Source: Prevotella sp. MA2016 (GTDB lineage: Bacteria > Bacteroidota > Bacteroidia > Bacteroidales > Bacteroidaceae). Taken from it: a DNA stretch of 64,000 bases. Position 1 is the first letter of the stretch, and the number at the start of each line of letters is the position of its first letter. Both the position numbers and the translations under genes were made by a program. The notes beneath the pieces were generated by a model, which did no database searches, was not told the DNA's origin, and saw only the letters and a program-made list of their open reading frames with translations. Shown piece by piece: positions 17,980 to 26,569 of the stretch. The stretch lies in contig NZ_JHUW01000007.1 of the NCBI RefSeq assembly GCF_000619825.1, positions 124,001 to 188,000 on the forward strand. Reading direction: 5' to 3'.

Positions 17980-20400
17980 ATGAAGAATCTGTTTAAATAT
18001 ACAATGGGAGCGCTAGTAGCAGGCACACTGATGACAGCCTGCTCGCCCGACAGCTTCGACGGCGCTGACCCCAACGGCATTCCCTCGGTAAGCGGTGTTG
18101 ATTTCAGCATCAGCGTTGACCAGGAGACCAACCAGATGATTGCCAACTACACACCACAGCCTGGCACATATCCCATCTGGATTATCAACGGCAACACCTA
18201 CTCTACACTGCAGGAGGTGGGATTCCAAAATCCTGAGGCTGGCACCTATACCATCGACATGAAACTGGGCAACCGCAATGGTTTCAGTCAGGGTGTGATC
18301 AGCAAGACATTCACCTTCAACGAAACTAAGATTGACTATTCTGCCGACTTCCGTCGTATCTGCGACAAGGAGTGACGTATAGCCAACAAGGAGCAGGGAC
18401 ACCTGGGCTGCGGCCCTGCTGGAACTGCTGCCACTGAGTGGTGGAGTGCTGCTCCAAATGATAAGAAAGACTTCGGTGTTTACGACGACCGCATCACCTT
18501 CACAGCCACCACTCGCAAGGGCGGTAGCTATACCTACAATGCTGGTGCCGACGGTAACACCTATGTGAATAAGGGCGTAACCAAATGGAACACCCAGAAC
18601 GACAATGCCGACGTAGATGTAGCAGTGGGCAACCAGACTTCAAGCTGGAGCTTCGAGATCTACGACTGGGAGGATGCTGAGGGCAACGTGACCAAGCAGA
18701 CCTACATCCAGCTGGCCAACAACACCGCATTCCCCTACATCTCGAGCGACGCTCAGTACGAGAATCCTAAGTTCCGTATCGAGACTCTCACAGCCACCAA
18801 GCTGGTGCTGGTTTACGATGCTCCTGATCGTGGTATCGCATGGCGCTACATCCTGACAAGCGCTCCCGATGAGCGTCTGGTAGAGGAGCAGGGATTCGAT
18901 GCCAACAGCGACTTCAACCTCTGGAAGGGCATCACGCCTAACGCTACCTTCTACTTCAACCCAGGTTGGGGCACAGAGCGCACAGGCGAGATGGAAGCTG
19001 GCTACACTGGTGGAAACAACGACTACACCGTGACAGTTCCCGATGCTTGCTCAGACCGCTGGCAGGCTCAGTTCCACCTCCACACCGACCTGAATCTGAA
19101 GGCTGGAACCAACTACGACTTCTCTGTTATCTTCAATGCTGATAAGGATATCGACGGTGTGACTGTTAAGCTCACCGACGAGGCAGATGCCGATGCTATC
19201 ATCGACGTAGCCGACGTGAACCTCAAGGCTGGTCAGGATATCGTATTCTGGCAGAGCGACATAGCAGGTAAAGACCTTTCTAAGGTGAAGTTGGTATTCG
19301 ACTTCGGTCATGCTACCGGTGCTACCAAGATCAACGTAAGCAATGTGGTTATCAAAGATCACGCTAACGACGACGGCACCATCGTAAAGGAAGGTGGCGA
19401 AGTAGAGAAGCCTGTGATGGACTGGAACTATGAGAGCGGAGCCAACCTCTGGAAGGCTGTTGACGATGGTACAGTAGCCAGCGAGTTCGCTTACTGGTTT
19501 GCTGATGACAGCTGGACACAGATTACAAGCCCAGTATGTACACACAGTGGCGACACCTACGAACTCACCATGCCTGACGGTATCGGTGGCAGCCAGTGGC
19601 AGGGCCAGTTCCATATTGACACCCAGCTTAAGGCAAGTGCTTCGAAGGCCTACAACTTCTACTGTGTAGTAGAGGCCGACAATGATTGTGCCGGTATCAC
19701 ATTCAAGCTCACCGACGGTGGCGACAGCAACTTCCTGCTCGAGGAGCGCATCCCTGTTAAGGCCGACGAGCCACTCATCGTGAAGCGCGAGGGTCTGACA
19801 CTGAAGGAGGGCGCTGATGCTGATGTTCTGCGCATGTTCTTCGACTTTGGTGGTACACCTGCTGGCACTCACGTGAAGATCAGCAAGATCTATCTCGAAG
19901 AGGCTGTAGTACTGAACTACGACGATCCTTCAAACCTGTGGAAGGGTGTTGACGATGGTTCAGTAAAGAGCACATTCGCCTACTGGTTCGCCAACGACGC
20001 TTGGACAGAGCTGGGCAACCAGCCTGTAGCTACTCGCAACGGCGACACTGTTGAGCTCACACTCCCTGAGGGTATGGGTGGCAGCCAGTGGCAGGGTCAG
20101 TTCCATATCGACACCGACCTGACAGCTAAGGCCAACAAGGAGTATCACTTCCAGGTAGTAGTAACAGCTGATGCCGACTGCCCAGGCGTAACTATCAAGC
20201 TCACCGACAGCGGCGATAGCAACTTCTTCTGCGAGGGTCGTCACGACATCAAGGCCGACGAGCCATACACATTCACACTGAAGAATGCTACATTGAAAGA
20301 GGGAACCGATGCATCGGCTATCCGTCTGTTCTTCGACTTCGGAGGATCAACACCTGGCGCAAAGGTGAAGATTAGTAAGATTGTCTTCAAGGAGGCATAA
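17980..20400 (+). pseudogene. Surface glycan-binding lipoprotein gene interrupted by one in-frame TGA
   Basis: From the ATG at 17980 a lipoprotein signal (GTLMTAC) leads into a PKD-like domain, then TGA at 18373-18375 (codon 132). The same frame continues without another stop to 20400. The residues around the stop, CDKE-stop-RIANKEQGHLGCG, suggest that TGG (Trp) became TGA. After a WWSAAPNDKKDFGVYDDR region come three tandem domains of about 150 residues (near 18890-19370, 19430-19910, 19915-20397). The last two share GGSQWQGQFHIDT and look like CBM-type glucan-binding modules. Intact length would be 806 residues. It could be a true nonsense mutant, a strain polymorphism or a sequence error. 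Confidence 0.8.
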
Positions 20401-20402
20401 CA

Positions 20403-20426
20403 AATAAAAAAATTGAATAATTAATG
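20403..20426 (+). repeat. Octamer array before the GH16 gene (3 units)
   Basis: The units AATAAAAA, AATTGAAT and AATTAATG fill the spacer. The last unit contains the GH16 start codon. Confidence 0.6.
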
Positions 20427-21521
20427 AAACGTTACATGTTTAACACTCTATTGCTCGCACTCACCGCAGTCTTTACTGGCTGCGGTGGGGGCAGCGATGA
20501 CCCACAGCCCGCTGCTCCAACGATCACCGTATCGCAGGAGAGCATCAATGCACCTGCCGAAGGAGGCAGCTACACAATTAACGTTACCACCACTGGAAAA
20601 GAGTGGGGTGTTTATGCCGAGGGCGACTTTGTGAAGGCCACGGCTCAGTATGCTAACAATGCGGTGGCTGTGACCATCGACGAGAACCCTAATACCACGG
20701 AGCGTACAGGTAACGTCATCATTATGTCGGGTACTGCCCGTAAGAATATCACTGTGACGCAGGCCGCTGCTGCAAAGCCTGCCTACAACGCCCCCGATGG
20801 CTACACACTGGTTTGGCAAGACGAGTTCGAAGGCACCAGCAATCAGCTGAATGCCGCCGACTGGACCCACGAGGTGAAGAACTCAGGTTGGGTGAACCAC
20901 GAACTGCAGAACTATGTGAACCAAAAAACGCCAGAGGGCCGGTTGGTGACCGAGGTTAAGAACGGCACCCTGCGCATCACCGCACGCAAGGAGAACGGAA
21001 AAATCTACTCTGGTCGTGTGTATGCCAAGGTAAAAGAGGGCTGGACCTACGGTTATATCGAGGCCAGCATCAAACTGCCAAAGGGCAAGGGCACATGGCC
21101 TGCCTTCTGGATGATGCCAGTGAACTTCAAGTCGTGGCCTGCTGATGGCGAGATTGATATCATGGAAGAGGTGGGCTATCACCCCAACTACGTATCATCA
21201 AGTCTGCATGCCAATGCACACGTACACTCTAACAACACCCAGGTGACCCACGAGATGAAATGCGATGGTGCCGAAGGCGAATTCCACACCTACGCTATCC
21301 TGTGGACAGCCAAGAACATCACCACCTATGTGGATGGTAAGGTTCAGCTGAGCTACGACAACCGTGGACTGGGTCGCGACGACTGGCCCTACGATGATCC
21401 GTTCTACGTGATCCTCAACCTGGCTTGGGGTGGCGACTGGGGTGGCGCTCAAGGCGTGGACGAGAGTGCACTGCCCGCCACGATGGAAGTAGATTACGTG
21501 CGTGTATTCCAAAAGAAATAA
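20424..21521 (+). CDS. GH16 endo-beta-glucanase lipoprotein with BACON domain
   Basis: This 365-residue lipoprotein has its lipobox Cys at residue 20 (VFTGC). A BACON domain (about 32-116) precedes the GH16 catalytic domain (about 125-364). The catalytic motif is E243-I-D245-I-M-E248 in GEIDIMEEVG, with nucleophile E243 and acid/base E248. The extra residue in this motif is the laminarinase type, which cuts beta-1,3- or mixed beta-1,3/1,4-glucan. It probably acts at the cell surface, making oligosaccharides for the SusCD pair. The next gene begins directly at its stop codon. Confidence 0.94.
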   Translation: MKRYMFNTLLLALTAVFTGCGGGSDDPQPAAPTITVSQESINAPAEGGSYTINVTTTGKEWGVYAEGDFVKATAQYANNAVAVTIDENPNTTERTGNVIIMSGTARKNITVTQAAAAKPAYNAPDGYTLVWQDEFEGTSNQLNAADWTHEVKNSGWVNHELQNYVNQKTPEGRLVTEVKNGTLRITARKENGKIYSGRVYAKVKEGWTYGYIEASIKLPKGKGTWPAFWMMPVNFKSWPADGEIDIMEEVGYHPNYVSSSLHANAHVHSNNTQVTHEMKCDGAEGEFHTYAILWTAKNITTYVDGKVQLSYDNRGLGRDDWPYDDPFYVILNLAWGGDWGGAQGVDESALPATMEVDYVRVFQKK

Positions 21522-22898
21522 ATGAAACCAAAAACAGTACTCTCAACTTTGTTGTTTATTGCTGCGGTCGGCTCAGCGCCGGCCCAGCAATATAAACAAC
21601 TTACCGACGTGCCAACGGTGTATATCGAGACGGAGAACGCTCAGGACATCACCAGCAAGGAGAATTACCTGAAGTGTACCTTCACGATGGTGGACGGCGA
21701 CAACACCACCCGCATCGAGAACACCCAGATAAGAGGACGAGGCAACTCATCGTGGTGGAACTCTGACAAGAAACCCTACCGAGTTAAGTTCGACAAAAAG
21801 CAAACACTGTTAGGTGAGGACTTTGCGAAAGCCAAAAGTTGGACCTTGCTGGCCAATCACGGCGACAAGACCATGATTCGCAATGCCCTGACTTATCAAC
21901 TCGGACGTTTCATCGGCATGAAGTTCTGTCCGGCTGCCAAGTTCATCGATCTTTATCTTAATGGCAAATACCGCGGAACCTACCAGATTAGCGACCAGGT
22001 GCAGGTGCACAAAAAGCGCGTTGAGGTAGATGAGGACAACGGTTGGCTGCTGGAGGTGGCCAACGAGAACTCACGAGAGGAGCCCTACATCACATCCACC
22101 CGCTACGGCATCATGTACAACATCAAGAATCCTGATGACGAGCTGCTCACCATGGATAAGCGCATCGCCATCGGACAGTGGCTGGAGGCATTCGAGAAAG
22201 CAGTGGCCAGTGATGACTACCGCGACCCCGAGAAAGGTTATCGCGCCTATATCGATGAGACCGATTTTATTAACTGGTACGTAGGCGCTGAGCTCACGGG
22301 CAACATCGATGCACTTTACAGCATCTACATGTACAAGGAGGCCGACGAACAGAAGATGCACTTCGGACCGCTGTGGGACCTTGACTTGGGCTACGACAAT
22401 AGCTCGGAAAAGAGTCTGCTGCGACAGATGGAGGCCTACTTAGGCTTGTGGAACCGTCCATTCGAAAAAATTCTGCAGCGCCTGTGGCTCGACCCTTGGT
22501 TTGCCAAGGCTTGCAACGACCGTCTGAACGCACTGGTAGAAGCCGGACTACAGCAGCACCTGATAGCATCTATCGACAGTTTGCGTGGTGCCATCTGGCA
22601 GACACAGGCTCAGAATTTCAAGGTGTGGCCCATCAACCAGCAGGTGTACAGCTTCGAGAAGCACAAGTACCACAACGACTACGACAGCTACATCAGCGAT
22701 CTGAAGGCGTTTGTGAACACTCATATCCCCTATCTGCAGGAGGCCTTCGCCCAGAAGTTGAGTGCCACCGGTATCACACATGCCAAGACAACAGAAAAGA
22801 ACAGCAGCACCCTCTACGACCTGCAGGGCCGAAAGGTGCAGCAACCCAATAAAAAAGGAATATACATCCAGAACAGACAAATCATAACAAAACAATGA
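21522..22898 (+). CDS. CotH kinase-like secreted protein
   Basis: This 458-residue protein has a signal peptide (1-21) and a CotH-type protein-kinase-like domain. The domain shows TQIRGRGNSSWW near 69-80, PYRVKFDKK, and FGPLWDLDLGYDNS near 285, the conserved metal-binding D-x-D region. The C-terminal 30 residues (TLYDLQGRKV and GIYI) form the truncated sorting-tail-like motif common on Prevotella exported proteins. It begins at the base after the GH16 stop and overlaps the GH5 start by 4 bp, so it is an integral part of the operon. Its role in glucan use is unknown. Confidence 0.88.
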   Translation: MKPKTVLSTLLFIAAVGSAPAQQYKQLTDVPTVYIETENAQDITSKENYLKCTFTMVDGDNTTRIENTQIRGRGNSSWWNSDKKPYRVKFDKKQTLLGEDFAKAKSWTLLANHGDKTMIRNALTYQLGRFIGMKFCPAAKFIDLYLNGKYRGTYQISDQVQVHKKRVEVDEDNGWLLEVANENSREEPYITSTRYGIMYNIKNPDDELLTMDKRIAIGQWLEAFEKAVASDDYRDPEKGYRAYIDETDFINWYVGAELTGNIDALYSIYMYKEADEQKMHFGPLWDLDLGYDNSSEKSLLRQMEAYLGLWNRPFEKILQRLWLDPWFAKACNDRLNALVEAGLQQHLIASIDSLRGAIWQTQAQNFKVWPINQQVYSFEKHKYHNDYDSYISDLKAFVNTHIPYLQEAFAQKLSATGITHAKTTEKNSSTLYDLQGRKVQQPNKKGIYIQNRQIITKQ

Positions 22899-24136
22899 AG
22901 AAAGCATTCGTTTATCTCTTTGCACTCCTGCTGATGGCCTGCAACGTGGGCAAGCAGAACGATGCCAATGGTTTCGTCACCATCAAGGGGCACGACCTCA
23001 TCAAGCCTAACGGTGAGAAGCTTCTGATTCAGGGCACCAACCTGGGCAACTGGTTGAACCCGGAGGGTTATATGTTCGGCTTCGGACGTACCAACTCGGC
23101 GTGGATGATCGACCTGATGATGAAGGAGGCCGTGGGTCCCGACGCCACTGCCGAGTTCTGGCAGCAGTTCAAGGATAACTACGTGACACGTAAGGATATC
23201 GACTTCATTGCCAATCAGGGTGCCAACACCATTCGTCTGCCTTTCAACTACAAGCTGTTCTGCGACGAGGATTACATGGGACAGACAGGCAAGAAGGATG
23301 GCTACGCACGCATCGACTCGGTCATCACCTGGTGCAAGGCCAACAAACTGTATCTGATTCTGGATATGCACGACTGTCCAGGCGGACAAACGGGCGACAA
23401 CATCGACGACGGACATGGCTACCCCTGGCTGTTCGAGAGCGAGCAGAGTCAGCAGTTGTTCTGCAAGATATGGCGCGAGATAGCCTATCGCTATCGTAGC
23501 GAGACTACCATTCTGGGCTACGAACTGATGAACGAGCCCATCGCCCACTATTTTGAGAACAAAGACTCACTCTACCAATTGTTGCAGCCGGTATATAAAA
23601 AGGCAGTAAAGGCCATCCGTCAGGTGGACAGAAACCACATCATCCTGCTGGGTGGTGCACACTGGAACAGCTTCTTCTGGATGCTGGACGACACCACCTA
23701 CGACGACAAACTGATGTACACCTGTCATCGCTATGGCGGACCTGCCACCAAGGAGGCTATCAGTCACTATATCAACTTCCGTGACTCAGTGAACCGTCCG
23801 ATGTACATGGGTGAGTTCGGGCATAACACCATGGAGTGGCAGCGCGACTTTGTGAAGGTGCTGAAGGATAACAACATCGGCTACACCTTCTGGCCATATA
23901 AGAAGGTGGACAACCAGTGCATGATGGGCATACAGCGCCCTGAGGGATGGGACAGCATCGTGGTGAAATATGCCGAGACATCGCGCAACACCTATCAAGA
24001 ATGGCGCGAGGCACGTCCCGACCAGGCCAAGTTCCGCCAGCTACTGAAGCAGTTTGCCGAGAACTGTCGCATTGAGAACTGCACTCCTCAACAAGAATAC
24101 ATCCTAAGCATGGGAATGAGAAAAACTGAGAAGTGA
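22895..24136 (+). CDS. GH5 family glycoside hydrolase lipoprotein
   Basis: This 413-residue lipoprotein has its lipobox Cys at residue 16 (LLMAC). The TIM-barrel catalytic domain shows NLGNWLNPEGY near 49-59, RLPFNY near 114, the acid/base E214 in LMNEP and the nucleophile E307 in YMGEFG. GH5 enzymes cut beta-glucans or mannans. The locus suggests beta-1,3 or beta-1,4-glucan, and the NLGNWL start resembles exo-1,3-glucanases. The last codons and the stop lie in a heptamer repeat. The subfamily was not assigned. Confidence 0.93.
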   Translation: MKKAFVYLFALLLMACNVGKQNDANGFVTIKGHDLIKPNGEKLLIQGTNLGNWLNPEGYMFGFGRTNSAWMIDLMMKEAVGPDATAEFWQQFKDNYVTRKDIDFIANQGANTIRLPFNYKLFCDEDYMGQTGKKDGYARIDSVITWCKANKLYLILDMHDCPGGQTGDNIDDGHGYPWLFESEQSQQLFCKIWREIAYRYRSETTILGYELMNEPIAHYFENKDSLYQLLQPVYKKAVKAIRQVDRNHIILLGGAHWNSFFWMLDDTTYDDKLMYTCHRYGGPATKEAISHYINFRDSVNRPMYMGEFGHNTMEWQRDFVKVLKDNNIGYTFWPYKKVDNQCMMGIQRPEGWDSIVVKYAETSRNTYQEWREARPDQAKFRQLLKQFAENCRIENCTPQQEYILSMGMRKTEK

Positions 24137-24151
24137 CAACTGAGAAGTGAA
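24124..24151 (+). repeat. Heptamer array over the GH5 stop (4 units)
   Basis: The units AACTGAG, AAGTGAC, AACTGAG and AAGTGAA contain the GH5 stop codon (24134-24136). Confidence 0.8.
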
Positions 24152-24178
24152 TAACATAGAAAACAACGAATATTAGCA

Positions 24179-26419
24179 ATGAAGAAATTTATCATGTCAG
24201 CACTCGTGATTGGCGCTACAACTATGGCGCAGGCACAGAGCCTGCCGGTATATCTCGACGAGAGTAAACCCATTGAGCAGCGCATCGACGATGCACTCAG
24301 CCGTATGACACTCGAAGAGAAGATTGCCGTGATACACGCGCAGAGTAAGTTTTCAAGTCCTGGTGTAAAGCGCCTGGGATTCCCTGACCTGTGGACCGAC
24401 GACGGTCCTCACGGCGTGCGCCCCGATGTGCTTTGGGACGAGTGGGAACAGGCCGGACAGACCAACGACTCGTGCGTGGCCTTCCCTGCCCTCACCTGTC
24501 TGGCTGCCACCTGGAATCCACAGCTGGCACGCCTCTATGGAGAGAATCTGGCCGAAGAGGCACTCTATCGCAACAAGAGCGTGATGCTGGGTCCTGGCGT
24601 GAATATCTATCGCACCCCACTGGGCGGACGTAATTTCGAGTATATGGGCGAAGACCCATGGTTGGCCTCACGCATGGTAGTGCCCTACGTACAGGGACTG
24701 CAGTCGAAAGGTGTGGCTGCCTGCGTAAAGCACTATGCGCTGAACAACGACGAGGAGTATCGCCATCAGGTGAACGTGATTGTAAGCGACCGTGCGCTGC
24801 ACGAGATTTATCTGCCTGCCTTCAAGGCTGCCGTGCAGGAGGGTGGTGCCTGGAGCATCATGGGTGCCTACAACCTGTATCAGGGTGTGCACAACTGTCA
24901 CAACGCCACGATGCTGAACAAGATCCTGAAGAAGGACTGGGGCTTCGACGGTGTGGTGATCAGCGACTGGGGTGGTTGCCACGACACTGAGGAGGCCATC
25001 AACAACGGTCTCGACCTGGAGTTCGGCTCATGGACCAACGGTCTGAGCGAGGGCACCTCTAATGCCTACGACAACTACTATCTGGCAGTGCCCTACAAGA
25101 AACTGATACAGCAGGGCAAATATACCACCAAGGAGCTCGACGAGAAGGTGCGCCGCGTGTTGCGCCTGTTCTATCGCACCACGATGAACCGCAACAAGCC
25201 TTACGGATTCCTGTGCAGCGAGAGCCACTATCAGACAGCGCTTAAGATTGCTCAGGAGGGTATCGTACTGCTTAAGAATGAAAAAATGAAAGAGTTGAAA
25301 GGTGGAAGTTTGCTGCCATTGCAACAGCCATCACGCATCCTCGTAGTGGGCGAGAACGCCATCAAGATGATGACTGTGGGTGGTGGTTCTTCATCGCTCA
25401 AAGCCCAGAAGGAGATTCTGCCTCTCGATGGTATCAAGGCACGCTTTGCTGATGCCGAGGTGGATTACGTTCGCGGTTACGTGGGCGACACCGTTCAGAG
25501 CTACAACGGCGTGAAGGTAGGACGCTCACTGTATGAGACCCGTTCGCAGGCAGAGCTTACTGCCGAGGCTGTGGCCAAGGCTAAGGAGGCCGACGTGGTG
25601 ATCTTCGTGGGCGGACTGAACAAGAGCGACTATCAGGATTGTGAGGGTCACGACCGCAAGAGCTATGATCTGCCTTACACACAGAACGAGGTGATAGAGG
25701 CTATCCTGAAGGTGAACCCACGTCTGGTATATGTCAACATCTCGGGCAACGGTGCTACCCTACCCTGGATCAAGAAGGTGCCTGCAGTGGTACAGGCTTG
25801 GTTCATCGGTTCTGAGGCTGGCGAGGCCATCGCATCAGTACTGGCAGGCGACGTAAACCCATCGGGCAAGCTGCCATTCACCTGGTATGCTTCACTCGAC
25901 CAATGTGGTGCACACGCCACAGGCAGCTATCCTGGCACATGGCGCGAGGATTATAAGATTATCGACGAGGAATATAAGGAGGGTATCTACGTAGGCTATC
26001 GTTACACCGATGCCAAGAAGCTGAAGCCTCTCTTCGCTTTCGGTCACGGACTGAGCTACACCACCTTCAAGCTGGGCAAGGCCACCGCTAACACCCAACA
26101 CCTGACACCCAACACTCAGATCACCTTCACCGTGCCCGTCACTAACACAGGAAAGTGTGCTGGCAGCGAGACAGTGCAGCTGTACATCGCAGCCAAACAG
26201 AGCAAGATAGATCGCCCTGTGAAGGAACTCAAGGCCTTCCAGAAGGTTTATCTGCAACCAGGTGAGACAAAGCAGGTGACACTGACCATCGGTGCCGATG
26301 CCTTGAACTATTATGACGAGGCAACAAGCAACTGGTGTGCAGAGCCTGGCAAGTATGAGGCGCTCATCGGCACAGCCTCTGATCAGCTCCCAACCAAATG
26401 CACATTCCAGCTGAATTAG
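24179..26419 (+). CDS. GH3 family beta-glucosidase
   Basis: This 746-residue exported enzyme has a signal peptide at 1-19. The N-terminal barrel shows GPGVNIYRTPLGGRNFEY near 138 and nucleophile D263 in VVISDWGG. A second alpha/beta domain follows, then a fibronectin III-like domain (about 640-735). It would finish glucan breakdown to glucose in the periplasm. Two repeat arrays are translated in frame: an octamer array at 25275-25306 (KNEKMKELKGG) and a heptamer array at 26091-26118 (TQHLTPNTQ). It is the last gene of the locus, before a terminator. Confidence 0.95.
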   Translation: MKKFIMSALVIGATTMAQAQSLPVYLDESKPIEQRIDDALSRMTLEEKIAVIHAQSKFSSPGVKRLGFPDLWTDDGPHGVRPDVLWDEWEQAGQTNDSCVAFPALTCLAATWNPQLARLYGENLAEEALYRNKSVMLGPGVNIYRTPLGGRNFEYMGEDPWLASRMVVPYVQGLQSKGVAACVKHYALNNDEEYRHQVNVIVSDRALHEIYLPAFKAAVQEGGAWSIMGAYNLYQGVHNCHNATMLNKILKKDWGFDGVVISDWGGCHDTEEAINNGLDLEFGSWTNGLSEGTSNAYDNYYLAVPYKKLIQQGKYTTKELDEKVRRVLRLFYRTTMNRNKPYGFLCSESHYQTALKIAQEGIVLLKNEKMKELKGGSLLPLQQPSRILVVGENAIKMMTVGGGSSSLKAQKEILPLDGIKARFADAEVDYVRGYVGDTVQSYNGVKVGRSLYETRSQAELTAEAVAKAKEADVVIFVGGLNKSDYQDCEGHDRKSYDLPYTQNEVIEAILKVNPRLVYVNISGNGATLPWIKKVPAVVQAWFIGSEAGEAIASVLAGDVNPSGKLPFTWYASLDQCGAHATGSYPGTWREDYKIIDEEYKEGIYVGYRYTDAKKLKPLFAFGHGLSYTTFKLGKATANTQHLTPNTQITFTVPVTNTGKCAGSETVQLYIAAKQSKIDRPVKELKAFQKVYLQPGETKQVTLTIGADALNYYDEATSNWCAEPGKYEALIGTASDQLPTKCTFQLN
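25275..25306 (+). repeat. Octamer array inside the GH3 gene
   Basis: The units AGAATGAA, AAAATGAA, AGAGTTGA and AAGGTGGA are translated as a charged linker. The array is less regular than the others. Confidence 0.5.
26091..26118 (+). repeat. Heptamer array inside the GH3 gene (4 units)
   Basis: The units ACACCCA, ACACCTG, ACACCCA and ACACTCA are the reverse-complement type of the gltB array. They are read in frame in front of the fibronectin-like domain. Confidence 0.8.
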
Positions 26420-26517
26420 ATTCATACGTTATTTTTAAATTTTAGGTACACATATAGTTGATATTAGTTAGTAATTAGTAGTTCCAAAATGATTGATTAC
26501 CAGGAATAACACGAAAA

Positions 26518-26550
26518 GGAGCCTGCATCACTGCAGGCTCCTTCATTTTT
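26518..26550. terminator. Bidirectional terminator between the glucan locus and glnN
   Basis: A perfect 10-bp stem (26518-26527 with 26532-26541) and TCAC loop have T-rich sequence on both sides. It can end both converging operons. Confidence 0.85.
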
Positions 26551-26569
26551 AGTGTTCTTGTCCTTATTA

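Noticed and set aside
18373..18375. Genetic code with TGA read as an amino acid
   Set aside because: Several intact genes in the window end in TGA (GH3 at 1948-1950, pyrG, CotH-like, sigma factor), so TGA is a normal stop here.
19051..19872. Minus-strand frame (273 codons) in the glycan-binding lipoprotein gene
   Set aside because: The plus-strand frame carries repeated CBM-like domains; the minus frame is their shadow.
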